From contig JAJRQA010000036.1 of the NCBI GenBank assembly GCA_024280475.1, positions 1-38,551 of the forward strand: a stretch of DNA of 38,551 nucleotides. Reading direction: 5' to 3'. Below, in pieces: positions 28,573 to 37,967 of this stretch. The DNA comes from Alphaproteobacteria bacterium. GTDB lineage: Bacteria; Pseudomonadota; Alphaproteobacteria; Rhizobiales; JAKIUO01. The translations under genes and the position numbers were made by a program. Position 1 is the stretch's first letter. Every line of letters begins with the position of its first letter. The notes beneath the pieces are model-generated. The model did no database searches, was not told the DNA's origin, and saw only the letters and a program-made list of their open reading frames with translations.

Positions 28573-29139
28573 TTATGGTTTTGAGGCCGTAGCGGAACCG
28601 TTGACCACAGGTCTGGCGGCACCAGCAGATGCACCGGATTTTTCAGGAGCACTTCCAACAGGGTCGTCCTGACGGCGAGATTTCCCTTCAAAATAGGCCC
28701 CTTGCTCAATGGCAAGGGTTTTGTGATAGACGTCACCTGCTACTTCTGAAGTAGCTTCCAGAGTGACGCGAACACCGCGAATAGAGCCGTTTACTTTGCC
28801 GCGAACAACGACGTCTTCGGCCACGACGCCACCTGATACATCAGCATTTTCGCCGATAATCAGGGAGGTGCATTTAATGTCGCCTTCGACTTTGCCATCA
28901 ATCTGGATCTCGCCAGCCGACTGGATATTACCAGTAATACTGATATCGCCAGCAAAAATGGATGGAATGGATTTACCGCTGTTCATGGCGGGGGCCGGTT
29001 TGGGCGCTGCCGAGACGGGGGCAGCTGATATTGGTGCCGCGGAAGCCGGTCTTGGCATTGTCGGAATTGGTGCGGCTGATGCCATTGGATTAGATGAAGT
29101 GCCACCATCCATGCCTTTTTCTGGTTTTTTTGTAAACAT
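28573..29139 (-). CDS. Bactofilin
   Basis: Cytoskeletal protein that polymerises into filaments on the membrane and places cell-wall enzymes. 188 residues. The N-terminal 55 residues are a flexible Pro/Ala/Ser-rich arm with near-repeats (APISAAPVSAAPKPAPA). The core, about 58-155, is the beta-helix: short hydrophobic strands with glycines at regular spacing (ISITGNIQSAGEIQIDGKVE, GDIKCTSLIIGENADVSGGV). The C-terminal tail is disordered. The bactofilin gene converges with prfB over a shared hairpin. GAGGGA lies 12 bases upstream of the ATG. No M23 peptidase gene, often beside bactofilins, is present here. Confidence 0.93.
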   Translation of the reverse strand: MFTKKPEKGMDGGTSSNPMASAAPIPTMPRPASAAPISAAPVSAAPKPAPAMNSGKSIPSIFAGDISITGNIQSAGEIQIDGKVEGDIKCTSLIIGENADVSGGVVAEDVVVRGKVNGSIRGVRVTLEATSEVAGDVYHKTLAIEQGAYFEGKSRRQDDPVGSAPEKSGASAGAARPVVNGSATASKP

Positions 29140-29424
29140 AACTGTTTCGTCCCTCTGAACTGACTACTGGCTGCATACTATGTGCGTTACCACCTGGATA
29201 TTCTTCCAATAAGAATTGTTGCAACAAGCACGTGCAAAGCAATTCAATCATCTAACGCAAGAAAGGTACCAAGATGATATCAACAGAAGTAATCCGCATG
29301 ATCCACATTTTTTATTCAGCCATCTTAAGTTGAATTTGCCCACATGTCACTAGCGAGGCAGCGACTGTATAAAAGAGACAGGAAAATGAAGCACAATTAT
29401 GTCACATATTCGCAAATGTGGCCT

Positions 29425-30246
29425 TCAAGACTTGCTTTGGTCTGGCTGTATGTAAAATTCTTCAGGTAGTCCCGCGCTTGTGCGTGCGCGTACATTGAAG
29501 GGCGGCTTCAGCAGACCGCGAAAATGTTCTCTTACCAGAGAATGAAAAGTCGTTTTGGGATCACGGTTTTGATGTCGACAAAGAAACTTGAACCATTTGG
29601 CGCCAAAGGCAACATGAGTAATCTCATCACGATAGATCTGCTGCATGGTTTTAACGATGTTATCTTCTCCCGACGCTTTAACTCTTTCAATCATCATAGG
29701 GGAGACATCAAGTCCACGAGCCTCAAGTACAAGCGGCACAATAGCCAGGCGCGCCAACAAGTCGTGGCGTGTTGTCATAACCGCATCCCAGAGGCCACCA
29801 TGAGCTGGAAGGTCCCCATATCGCGCACCAAGTATTTCCAGATCACCATTAATCATTTCATAGTGATCAGCTTCCTCCAGCCCAACTTTAAGTGCTTCAT
29901 CAAAAAAGCTGTAGGGCAAAGGGCTATCCCCGAACCGGGCCAACAGATCAAATGCCATATCGATTGCGTTGAGTTCAATATGGGCAAGCGAATGAACGAG
30001 GGCAATCAGTCCTTTTTTACTGCCGGTGCGTCGTCTAGGCATGTCGCGCAGGGAAAGTAGCTCAGGTTTGTCCGGTCTCCCAGGTTGATCTGGATAAGGC
30101 ATATCACTTGCAAGGCCACCAAGAGATATCTCTTGGGCACGCCACATTGATCCCAAACGGCGGGCCAAACATACCTTTTTGGATGGTGATGCTTCTTTGA
30201 CGATTTCAAGAGAATATTCTGCAAGGCTCTTGGGAAGTGGTGTCAT
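29425..30246 (-). CDS. DUF455 ferritin-like domain protein
   Basis: 273 residues from the ATG at 30246 (MTPLPKSLAEYSLEIV); a TTG four codons upstream is the alternative and neither has a clear ribosome binding site. It carries Glu/His motifs of a helical di-metal site: AHIELNAIDMAFDLLARF, GLEEADHYEMINGDLEILG, and YRDEITHVAFGAKWFKFLC, the pattern of the ferritin-like fold. The family's reaction is not established; a di-iron oxidase, related to MiaE, has been suggested for some members. The gene follows bcp by 21 bases and is co-transcribed with it, the usual alphaproteobacterial pairing. Confidence 0.85.
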   Translation of the reverse strand: MTPLPKSLAEYSLEIVKEASPSKKVCLARRLGSMWRAQEISLGGLASDMPYPDQPGRPDKPELLSLRDMPRRRTGSKKGLIALVHSLAHIELNAIDMAFDLLARFGDSPLPYSFFDEALKVGLEEADHYEMINGDLEILGARYGDLPAHGGLWDAVMTTRHDLLARLAIVPLVLEARGLDVSPMMIERVKASGEDNIVKTMQQIYRDEITHVAFGAKWFKFLCRHQNRDPKTTFHSLVREHFRGLLKPPFNVRARTSAGLPEEFYIQPDQSKS

Positions 30247-30267
30247 TATGGAAACCAATCAGCTTTT

Positions 30268-30729
30268 TTACAGTGAGCTGGTTGCCTCAAGAACGGCGGC
30301 GGCATGATCCTTGACCCTTACCTTGTTCCATATCTTGGCAATTTGACCAGTTTTGTCGATGAGAAAAGTTGTTCGTACGATCCCCATATAGGTACGGCCA
30401 TAATTTTTCTTTTCTGCCCACACTCCATAATCCATGGCAACTTTCTTGTCTTCATCTGCGCCAAGGGTGATACGAAGATCATGTTTGTCGATAAATTTAG
30501 CATGCTTGCTCACAGAATCGGTGGATACACCTATGATTCTCGTTTTCAGCTTTGTGAAATCTGCTAGCATTTGTGTGAAATCAATTGCTTCTTTTGTACA
30601 GCCGCTCGTATCATCTTTGGGATAGAAATAAAGGACGAGCGGTGCCCCCTTGAGATCGCTTAAAGAGAGCTGTGATCCATCTTCTGTCAACAGTGTGAAG
30701 TCGGGGGCCTTGTCACCTTCATTTAACAT
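30268..30729 (-). CDS. bcp: Thioredoxin-dependent peroxiredoxin Bcp/PrxQ
   Basis: Reduces hydrogen peroxide and organic peroxides using thiols. 153 residues, a normal length. The peroxidatic cysteine is Cys44 in DDTSGCTKEAIDF, preceded by LVLYFYPKDD. The E. coli-like resolving cysteine five residues later (Cys50) is absent and there is no other cysteine in the protein, so it should act as a 1-Cys enzyme. The proline of the common TPGCT is Ser here. Strong ribosome binding site GGGAGA eight bases upstream. First gene of a bcp-DUF455 operon, divergent from the AsmA-like gene. Confidence 0.95.
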   Translation of the reverse strand: MLNEGDKAPDFTLLTEDGSQLSLSDLKGAPLVLYFYPKDDTSGCTKEAIDFTQMLADFTKLKTRIIGVSTDSVSKHAKFIDKHDLRITLGADEDKKVAMDYGVWAEKKNYGRTYMGIVRTTFLIDKTGQIAKIWNKVRVKDHAAAVLEATSSL

Positions 30730-31008
30730 ACTGTTCTCCCGTCATGCTTTTGTCTAGATTTCGAGGTCCAAATAGGGCAATTATCCCGAATGGGAAGGTC
30801 CTTGTTCCTAGTGCGGTAAACAGTTGCAACCTTCTTGTCAAACAGGCAATGAGATGATTGCCATTTTGATAGTCATCTTCAGGCACTATTGTAGAACAGT
30901 TGTTTGCCACTATTGATGAAAACCAGAAAAATAGCACCTCGCAATTTGGCTGAGCAGACAATTGTTGCATGGCGCTCACGCATGCAAGAGACTGATTACA
31001 GGAAATAA

Positions 31009-34000
31009 ATGATTTACCGCATCGTCAATAAAACAAAGAATACCGATGCTGTCACTGGCATTGGCAAAACGGGACGAGCGATTGCCAGCTACCTGCCCAA
31101 GACTGTCGAGCTGGGTCAAATGCATACCTCGATACGTCGTATTCTCATTATCACCATTGAATTGCTCGTCGGGTTCCTGGTGATCGGTGCTTTCCTTCTT
31201 GGTCTGTTTTATTATCGTCTGGAAAAAGGCGCCATTGATCTCAATTTCATCGTTCCCTCAATTGAGAGCGCCATTAATGATCAGCTTTCAGGCTTATCAA
31301 TCAAAATCAAAAGCGCCTATGTTGGCAAAAATACGCATAGCTCTGGCGTTCATTTCAGGCTTCGAAATATTGTGCTTGCCAATAAGCAGGGCAAAACGAT
31401 TGCCACCGCGCCACTTGCAGCTGTCGATCTAAATGGCCGAGCCTTAATGTGGGGACGTCTCGCCCCCAGTCAGATGGTGTTTATCAAGCCAACACTTGAC
31501 ATTGCCTATAACAAGGAAAGCGGCCTTTCCCTCTCTTATCCAAATGCCGGCAACTCAAATGATGGTATCGGAGACCTTCTCAGGGAAAACAATGCGCCCA
31601 ACACGGACGCCGATAGCCAGATAAATGCCCCGACAACAATTGCTAAACTAGAGATCATGAAGGCCATCACTGCCGCTTTTGAAGAGGCCAGAAGTCATAG
31701 CAATACCACCTCATATCTTACACAGTTTGGTGTCCGCGATGCGCGCGTCCGGTACTCAAATGACGGGACTGACTATTCGTGGAAAATTCCTGACTTCATA
31801 ATTGACCTCAAGCACAGCAATAAAAGCAGTTTGATTCGAGGATTTGGCAAAATTGGTATCGGCGAGAAAAACGAGCAGATTAAACCATGGAATATACGTT
31901 TCCAAACGAAGCAAAGCGATAACACCCAAGACCTGCAACTTGATTTTGGATTCAAGGATATTACTCCGGCGTCCCTTCAGCGGCTTTTGCCAAATATCAG
32001 CGTACTAAAGCATTTCGACATTCCTTTTGATGGCAAAGTCAACGCAAAGCTCAATAATCAAGGTGAAGTTCAAAGTGCCTTTGCCAATATACGCCTTGCC
32101 GCGGGGAAAATTTCATTCCCTTGGCTCGATAAATCTGATGGCATTGAATCTGTAAATCTCGATATTGGTGAGCTGAAAATCGCTTATACGAAGAATGGTA
32201 ATAAACTGTTGATTCTGCCCTCCTTGTTTAAGTGGGGGAACAATCAAACCAATTTGTCAGGAATTGTTCAGTTGAGTAATTCCTCCAGTAATTTGAATTT
32301 CACGCTTAAGGGGCAAGAAACCCGCCTTGCTGCGAAAGATTTTGACCTTGCTCCTGTCATAATTGATGAGTGGTGGGTTACAGGGTCAATCAATCCTGAT
32401 ACCGAACGTGTTGAGATTGCCGGCCTTTTTCTAAGAGCCGGAAACGCAACGATCAATCTCAAAGGTTATCTGGCTGATTTCGACACATCTCCGGGAATTT
32501 ATCTTCGAGGCAAGCTGTCCAGCATATCCGTGCCGGTTTTGAAAAGGCTGTGGCCAAGAATACTGGCCATTGAAGCACGCAAATGGGTAGGCGAGAAAAT
32601 TCACGAAGGGCAGGTCGTATCTGGTGATTTTAAAGTCGCGATCCCAGCGGGTGTGTTGGCAAAACTACCTGTTCAAGGTGATCTTGCGCCAAAGATGGTA
32701 CGTTTAAATCTAAAGCTTAGTGATCTGCTTGTTAAATATCACGATGGTTTACTGCCATTAAAGATACCTGATGCAACCTTGAAGATCACAGGTCGACAAT
32801 TGAGCATCGACATTCCCAAAGGGCGAATACATCTGGGCAAAGGATCACCCCTCAAGCTTTCCCATGGCAATTACTCAATATCTGATTTGCGGGAAGAGGA
32901 CCCCGTATCCAATCTTAGTTTTCGTCTAGAGGGGAAAGCACAAGATCTTATCAAATTCATAAACCAGCCCGCACTGAAGTCGGCGCGCAAGACAGGCTAT
33001 TTGGCCAACCGCATTGATGGCAATTTAAAAGGTGTCGTCAACATGCATATCCCTCTAAAGGACAATCTCCAATTCAACGAAATAGGCTTGGATGGCAATT
33101 TAAGACTGACAAAAATGAAAAGCAAAAAATTGTTTGGTGACATGTCTGTTGAAGGTGGGTCCATTAATATTAAACTCAGCGAGAAAGCTGTTGAAGCTGA
33201 TGGGGGCGTGGTTATCAAGGGAATACCAGTAAAAATCAACTGGCAACGGATCTTTGGCACGAGAAAAGCAAAACAACCTCCCATACGTCTAAGCGCAATT
33301 TTGAGCAAAACCAGCCGCCGCAAACTTGGCCTGTCTAAACTCAATAGTCTTCTGAAAGGGGATATCCCCGTTGTCATAACGGTCTCTCCTTCCAGTGGAA
33401 AATCATCTGGCATACAGGTCAGGGCGGATCTGACAAACGCTAAATTATCAAACGAAATGATAAGTTGGACGAAATATCCAGGGACTGCAGCCGTTTTGCA
33501 ATTCGATGTAAAAACGGGAAAAAAAGACATTATTAATCTAGAAAACTTTAGTCTTGTCGGCAATCAGCTTGTGCTCGAGGGCGCCCTTGCAGTCAATGGG
33601 AAAAACAGCAAACTTCATTCATTTCATTTTCCCAACTTTTCGTTCAATCATATCAACAATATGAATGTAGCGGGCAAGCGTAACAAAAATGGTGTGCTCG
33701 ATATAACAGCCAAGATCCAAAATCTGGATGGTCGAAGATTATTGCGCAATCAATTTTTCGGAAATTCGCAGACAAGAAAAAAAACGACGTCTAGTATATC
33801 GGGTTTTGATTATAATTTTCATGCCGAAATCGGCACGATTGCGGGTGGCAAGGGCGCTTATATAAGTGGTGCGAGAGTGGATATCAAGCAGCGGCGTAAC
33901 AAAGTATCATTGCTAGACTTTAAGGGGCGCTTGAACGGCCAATCAATGATTGCCATGCGCATAGAACCAAAGAATGGCACGCGGCGCGTTATGAAGGTCG

Positions 34001-34695
34001 AAAGCACGGACGCAGGAACGACTTTTAGAATGATCGGCCTTTATCCAAACATTCAGGGTGGCCAACTTTCTCTTAAAGTAAATTTGGATGGCAAGCGATC
34101 AAAGGGCAATCGAGGAACACTCTGGGTGAAAGACTTTTTCGTTATCAGTTCCCAAAAAATCTCAGGAGATGTTAATTCGGCCAGCGTTTTCCAAAATGAA
34201 CTTATTAGAGAAAATCGCCAAAGATCAAAATCAAGCAAGCCGAAAATTGTAAAAACAAAAATGCAGTTTGATCAGCTAAAAGCACCATTCTCTTATGGCA
34301 ATGGCCAGTTCATTTTGCATGATTCTTATGTCAACGGCCCCGTTATTGGGGCCACTCTGCGTGGTAAAATAGATTTTCGTACAGAAACAATGCGCCTTGG
34401 TGGAACATATGTACCGCTATATGGCCTCAACGCTGCGATTGGCGAAATACCGGTGTTGAGAGACCTGCTGGTCGGGCGCAAAGGAGAAGGCGTGTTTGGG
34501 GTGACGTTCGCCATTGAAGGCCCTACCGCAAAACCGACAGTCATCGTCAATCCGGTATCCTTACTCACACCAGGCGTGTTCCGACAGATTTTCGACTTCA
34601 ATAATACTGTGAAAGATCAACAGTTCCGTAAATTGCCAAAGAAGCGCCGCCGCGACAGGGGTAAGCGGCCACGTAATGGCGAAAGTTCTTATTAA
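31009..34695 (+). CDS. Large AsmA-like (DUF3971/YhdP-type) inner-membrane envelope protein
   Basis: 1228 residues. One membrane helix at about 45-68 (ILIITIELLVGFLVIGAFLL) anchors a very long periplasmic part. That part is almost entirely short beta strands with Asn/Lys/Gly turns, the pattern of AsmA/YhdP/TamB proteins, which form a groove thought to carry phospholipids between the membranes. The region from about residue 850 onward has the AsmA-like C-terminal pattern (VDIKQRRNKVSLLDFKGRLNG; LRGKIDFRTETMRLGGTYVP). The tail is strongly basic (KLPKKRRRDRGKRPR). AGGAAA lies six bases before the ATG; a second Met at residue 38, nearer the membrane helix, is possible. Which lipid it moves is unknown. 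Confidence 0.85.
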   Translation: MIYRIVNKTKNTDAVTGIGKTGRAIASYLPKTVELGQMHTSIRRILIITIELLVGFLVIGAFLLGLFYYRLEKGAIDLNFIVPSIESAINDQLSGLSIKIKSAYVGKNTHSSGVHFRLRNIVLANKQGKTIATAPLAAVDLNGRALMWGRLAPSQMVFIKPTLDIAYNKESGLSLSYPNAGNSNDGIGDLLRENNAPNTDADSQINAPTTIAKLEIMKAITAAFEEARSHSNTTSYLTQFGVRDARVRYSNDGTDYSWKIPDFIIDLKHSNKSSLIRGFGKIGIGEKNEQIKPWNIRFQTKQSDNTQDLQLDFGFKDITPASLQRLLPNISVLKHFDIPFDGKVNAKLNNQGEVQSAFANIRLAAGKISFPWLDKSDGIESVNLDIGELKIAYTKNGNKLLILPSLFKWGNNQTNLSGIVQLSNSSSNLNFTLKGQETRLAAKDFDLAPVIIDEWWVTGSINPDTERVEIAGLFLRAGNATINLKGYLADFDTSPGIYLRGKLSSISVPVLKRLWPRILAIEARKWVGEKIHEGQVVSGDFKVAIPAGVLAKLPVQGDLAPKMVRLNLKLSDLLVKYHDGLLPLKIPDATLKITGRQLSIDIPKGRIHLGKGSPLKLSHGNYSISDLREEDPVSNLSFRLEGKAQDLIKFINQPALKSARKTGYLANRIDGNLKGVVNMHIPLKDNLQFNEIGLDGNLRLTKMKSKKLFGDMSVEGGSINIKLSEKAVEADGGVVIKGIPVKINWQRIFGTRKAKQPPIRLSAILSKTSRRKLGLSKLNSLLKGDIPVVITVSPSSGKSSGIQVRADLTNAKLSNEMISWTKYPGTAAVLQFDVKTGKKDIINLENFSLVGNQLVLEGALAVNGKNSKLHSFHFPNFSFNHINNMNVAGKRNKNGVLDITAKIQNLDGRRLLRNQFFGNSQTRKKTTSSISGFDYNFHAEIGTIAGGKGAYISGARVDIKQRRNKVSLLDFKGRLNGQSMIAMRIEPKNGTRRVMKVESTDAGTTFRMIGLYPNIQGGQLSLKVNLDGKRSKGNRGTLWVKDFFVISSQKISGDVNSASVFQNELIRENRQRSKSSKPKIVKTKMQFDQLKAPFSYGNGQFILHDSYVNGPVIGATLRGKIDFRTETMRLGGTYVPLYGLNAAIGEIPVLRDLLVGRKGEGVFGVTFAIEGPTAKPTVIVNPVSLLTPGVFRQIFDFNNTVKDQQFRKLPKKRRRDRGKRPRNGESSY

Positions 34696-34841
34696 TAAAA
34701 TAATATCGCAAACGTACCACCTCCCATCGGGCCCCAAGAACGGTCTGCAGGAATGGTTCATTCAGATATTATTAAACATTTATTAGGATTGAACCGCGTA
34801 AACCTGATGCTCATTCGAAATCTTTGGGGAGAGCAGGGCGC

Positions 34842-35621
34842 ATGGCTAATTTTCAAACTCATATTACAGTCGGGGTCCTAACAAGTGGGGTCATTGCAAC
34901 CGTTGCGATGGCGGCAGCTCTGGTTACGCCCAGCGAAGCTGTATTTCTGACAATCGCTGGCACACTGGGCAGCATCCTGCCTGATATTGACCTTGAAAGT
35001 TCGAAACAATCTCGCACCGTATTTGCAGGTTTCGGAATGTTTTTCGCTTTTATTGCTCTATTTCACTATTCGCAATTCCTGTCCATCGCAGAACTTTGTT
35101 TGCTGTGGCTGGCGATCTTTATATTCATTCGTTATTTTGTCTGGAAATTGTTTCATGAATTTACTGTTCATCGAGGAATATTCCATTCCTTGCTTGCCAA
35201 CATTTTCTTTGGCGTAACAGGGGCGGCAATCTTTTATAATTTTCTGGAAAAAACAGACACGGTAGCCTGGATGGGCGGCACAATCGTTTTCATCGGTGCC
35301 CTCACGCATCTTCTGCTTGATGAGCTTTACAGCATTGATTTTGCTGGTAACAGAGTAAAGCGTTCTTTTGGCACAGCGATGAAGCTCTTTGACTACAAGA
35401 AACCAGCATCTGCGGTTTTAATGACTGTTGTTCTGGGAGGTGTTTTATATATAGCTCCACCCGTTGGTAATTTCTATACGCTAGTCAAATCTTCGGACAA
35501 CTGGTCGTATCTTCGTATGCGCCTTTTGCCACAGGGCAAATGGTTCGACATCAAGGCTTTGCGGCTTCAGTTAGCAGACAGTGATGATGTATCGCCAACC
35601 GTTACGGGATCCACGGAATAA
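34842..35621 (+). CDS. Membrane-bound metal-dependent hydrolase-like protein (YdjM/YbcI, DUF457 type)
   Basis: 259 residues from the ATG at 34842 (MANFQTHITVGVLTSG), preceded by GGGGAG and AGGGC. The start MxNFxTHxxxG, then GSILPDIDLESS, HRGIFHS and HLLLDELYSID give the histidine and aspartate pattern of this family. Five or six hydrophobic helices lie between. E. coli relatives were described as LexA-regulated inner-membrane proteins, but the substrate is unknown. The last 60 residues form a soluble tail. Transcribed in the same direction as the AsmA-like gene, 146 bases after it, and convergent with the carboxypeptidase gene. Confidence 0.8.
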   Translation: MANFQTHITVGVLTSGVIATVAMAAALVTPSEAVFLTIAGTLGSILPDIDLESSKQSRTVFAGFGMFFAFIALFHYSQFLSIAELCLLWLAIFIFIRYFVWKLFHEFTVHRGIFHSLLANIFFGVTGAAIFYNFLEKTDTVAWMGGTIVFIGALTHLLLDELYSIDFAGNRVKRSFGTAMKLFDYKKPASAVLMTVVLGGVLYIAPPVGNFYTLVKSSDNWSYLRMRLLPQGKWFDIKALRLQLADSDDVSPTVTGSTE

Positions 35622-35680
35622 CAAAAAATAACCCTGTTGGAAACATCGTAACGCCGCTTAACCCAGGCATCGCGAAACCG

Positions 35681-36967
35681 TTAAGGCAACATCACAATAC
35701 ATTTCATGTTCAGCTTGTTCTTGAGATGATTGCAGGCGATCGAGGCTGACGTTCTTGAACCAAAATTGGCAAAGCGGGCACGGTGATAGTTCGTCCCGTT
35801 TTTCTCATACTGCATAATATAGGGACGATGGCCATCCAGTATCGATTTTGCCTTGCTCTTGGTTTGTGACAATCTGCCAACGGCAATGCTGCGATCAGGA
35901 TAGGCTCCAATCTGTATATCGTAGCCTGAATCCGAGTGGCGGCTTGTATATTTGCCAAGTCCGTATGATTTACTCGCTACTCTTGTCTTTTGCACGGCGT
36001 GTTTTTTTGCCTGCTTATTCTTCCAGTTGGATAAAGTTGTCGCCGCTGTATAGCGTATAGATTGCGATGCCCGTTTTGGATCCATAAGAGCCATGCGCTG
36101 TGACAAAGGTTTTTTGCGTTTACTTGCCGTGGCACGTGGGAAATTTTTATTCAGCAAACGACGCATTTCTGCATTGCGACTACGAGAAGATTTACCGCCC
36201 ATTACGACTGCGATCAGATGCTTGTTTCCCCGCTTGACTGAGGACGTCAAATTAAAACCAGAAGCCCGCGTATAACCGGTTTTGATACCCTCCGTACCTT
36301 TATACGAATAGAGCAAACCATTGTGATTGCGATAGGCTCGTCGTCCATATTTAAATCTACGGGTTTTAAAAGATTTCGCATATTGAGGGAAGTCATTCAT
36401 GATCCGCATGGACAGCTTCGCCATATCGCGGGCCGTGGTTTTTTGATGTCTATTGGGAAGACCCGAAGCGTTTTTAAAAGTCGTGCTATACATCCCTATT
36501 GATCTAGCTTTTCTCGTCATCATGCGGGCGAACTTTGCTTCGCTACCCGCGATATTTTCAGCAACAGTCGCAGCCACATCATTGGCAGATTTCGTGACAA
36601 GTGCCCCGATAATATTTTTGATCTTGATATGGGAGCCAGCCTTTAGTCCAAGTTTGGAGGGTGGTTGTGAAGCGGCATGGGGTGTCACATAAAATTTAGT
36701 ATTTTTTGTCAGCCGACCTTTTTTAAGATAATCAAAAAGAATATAAAGGGTCATGATCTTCGTCAGCGAAGCAGGGAAACGAGCTGCATCTGGCTTGTAG
36801 GAATGCAGAACTTTTCCAGTATTGCCATCGATTACGATCGCAGCATATTTTGCATTTGCACTGGCTGAGGTTGAGAGCCCAACAATAAATGACAGGGCCA
36901 GAAGAGCGGTGATCGTCTTTCCAAGAGCGTTAGCAATCATACTATTCACAAAATACCTACACGACAT
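35681..36967 (-). CDS. D-alanyl-D-alanine carboxypeptidase (peptidase S11) with C-terminal SPOR domain
   Basis: Trims the terminal D-alanine from peptidoglycan side chains in the periplasm. I start at the ATG at 36967 (MSCRYFVNSMIANALGKTIT), which has GGGGAG upstream; the frame extends 31 codons to a TTG. 428 residues. Signal peptide 1-38 (ends STSASA). Active-site motifs: Ser67-L-T-Lys70 (FPASLTK), Ser127-Ala-Asn129, and Lys229-Thr-Gly231 (GIKTGYTRASG). A long basic linker (about 280-345) leads to a SPOR domain (347-428; YDIQIGAYPDRSIAVGRLSQ) that binds denuded septal glycan and targets such enzymes to the division site. Divergent from clpS. Confidence 0.93.
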   Translation of the reverse strand: MSCRYFVNSMIANALGKTITALLALSFIVGLSTSASANAKYAAIVIDGNTGKVLHSYKPDAARFPASLTKIMTLYILFDYLKKGRLTKNTKFYVTPHAASQPPSKLGLKAGSHIKIKNIIGALVTKSANDVAATVAENIAGSEAKFARMMTRKARSIGMYSTTFKNASGLPNRHQKTTARDMAKLSMRIMNDFPQYAKSFKTRRFKYGRRAYRNHNGLLYSYKGTEGIKTGYTRASGFNLTSSVKRGNKHLIAVVMGGKSSRSRNAEMRRLLNKNFPRATASKRKKPLSQRMALMDPKRASQSIRYTAATTLSNWKNKQAKKHAVQKTRVASKSYGLGKYTSRHSDSGYDIQIGAYPDRSIAVGRLSQTKSKAKSILDGHRPYIMQYEKNGTNYHRARFANFGSRTSASIACNHLKNKLNMKCIVMLP

Positions 36968-37608
36968 AACAAGATTGCTCCCCTGGAAACTACTAAATAA
37001 TCCACTTAAAGACGAAACCAACCATTTTAGAATGGGCGCGTTTGATCGGCGCGAACGCAAAACCTACAAGCGCTTGTATCTAGAAATGAGGCTTTTAGTG
37101 ACCTGAGTAAGGCAATCAATACTCGCTGGTAAGATTTCCCAAAATGGTCACAATTCATCCACGACACTATGAGGATAATGATTAGCCGATCATGCTTATT
37201 AATTAGTTAAACCATGTGCTGAAATTGGAATAATTTCACCATAACTATCAATTATCTTTGATTAACCATGCTGTGTGAAAGGAGAATGCAACCAACCAAA
37301 ATTGGTCAAAAGCGACAAGATACGCGCGCCGCCGCAGCACTCTGGAAACTCGTCAACTATGGATTATCATTGCGCTTTGGCATGTTGTATAAAAGTGCTA
37401 ACAACTTGAAAGTCGCATTAGAGCAATTTAATCGCGATCTCTTTAAGATATGGGTTGAAATTGGTGTATAATGGCCCAAACTATAAAATCAGCGACCGCT
37501 ATTGCAGCATTGTTAGGAAGAATGATCAGGGTGGTGATTGAAGAAAAATTGCAAAAACAACGTATTTTTGCCCACAAAAGCGTTTATTCACTCTTAAACT
37601 GGCCGATA
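36968..37608. other. Region between the carboxypeptidase gene and the conserved part of clpS
   Basis: Contains the 5' ends of both divergent transcripts, a small ORF at 37268-37471, and an in-frame extension of clpS from 37471. At 37196-37210 TTAT-N7-TTAA is one base off the alphaproteobacterial CtrA consensus TTAA-N7-TTAA. No RNA gene or repeat seen. In Sinorhizobium a phasin gene lies just before clpS; here only the short ORF is found. Confidence 0.5.
37268..37471 (+). CDS. Small basic ORF overlapping the possible extended clpS start
   Basis: 67 residues (or 61 from a second ATG at 37286). It encodes a basic, partly amphipathic peptide ([20 protein letters not shown]). Its TAA shares bases with an ATG at 37471 (TAATG), the layout of translationally coupled genes; that ATG is in frame with clpS. 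AGGAG lies only one base before the second ATG, too close to be a good ribosome binding site. I recognise no family. It may be real, a remnant, or chance. Confidence 0.3.
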   Translation: MLCERRMQPTKIGQKRQDTRAAAALWKLVNYGLSLRFGMLYKSANNLKVALEQFNRDLFKIWVEIGV

Positions 37609-37947
37609 ATGGGCGAAGATGAAGACGACAAAAAAGAGGGAGATAATGGTGGCATCGGAACTGATGTCATTACAAAACCCCGCACTCGGACTAAAAAACC
37701 ACGGCTGTACAAAGTATTGCTGTTAAATGACGATTACACGCCGATGGATTTCGTTATTTATGTCCTGGAGCAATATTTTAACAAATCCCGCAGCGAGGCA
37801 ACGGGGATCATGTTGCAAGTACATCGTTCGGGCATAGGAGTATGTGGAGTTTTTACCTATGAAGTAGCTGAAACAAAAGTTTCACAGGTGATGAATGTCG
37901 CCAGACAAAACGAACATCCGTTGCAATGTACAATGGAGAAAGAGTAA
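37609..37947 (+). CDS. clpS: ATP-dependent Clp protease adaptor ClpS
   Basis: Binds proteins with N-end-rule residues (Leu, Phe, Tyr, Trp) and hands them to ClpAP. 112 residues from the ATG at 37609, where family similarity starts after an acidic leader. The core is complete: [20 protein letters not shown], the N-degron pocket Asn-Asp and Met of that stretch, [20 protein letters not shown] and [10 protein letters not shown]. The 37609 ATG has no ribosome binding site. The frame is open back to an ATG at 37471 (158 residues), with a further ATG at 37522 behind AGGAAG; so the start is uncertain. clpA follows after 20 bases, forming the expected clpS-clpA operon. Confidence 0.93.
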   Translation: MGEDEDDKKEGDNGGIGTDVITKPRTRTKKPRLYKVLLLNDDYTPMDFVIYVLEQYFNKSRSEATGIMLQVHRSGIGVCGVFTYEVAETKVSQVMNVARQNEHPLQCTMEKE

Positions 37948-37967
37948 CAAGCCAAAGGCGAGGAATA

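Noticed and set aside
29524-30060. 178-residue ORF on the plus strand
   Set aside because: It lies wholly antisense to the DUF455 gene, whose metal-site motifs are clear.
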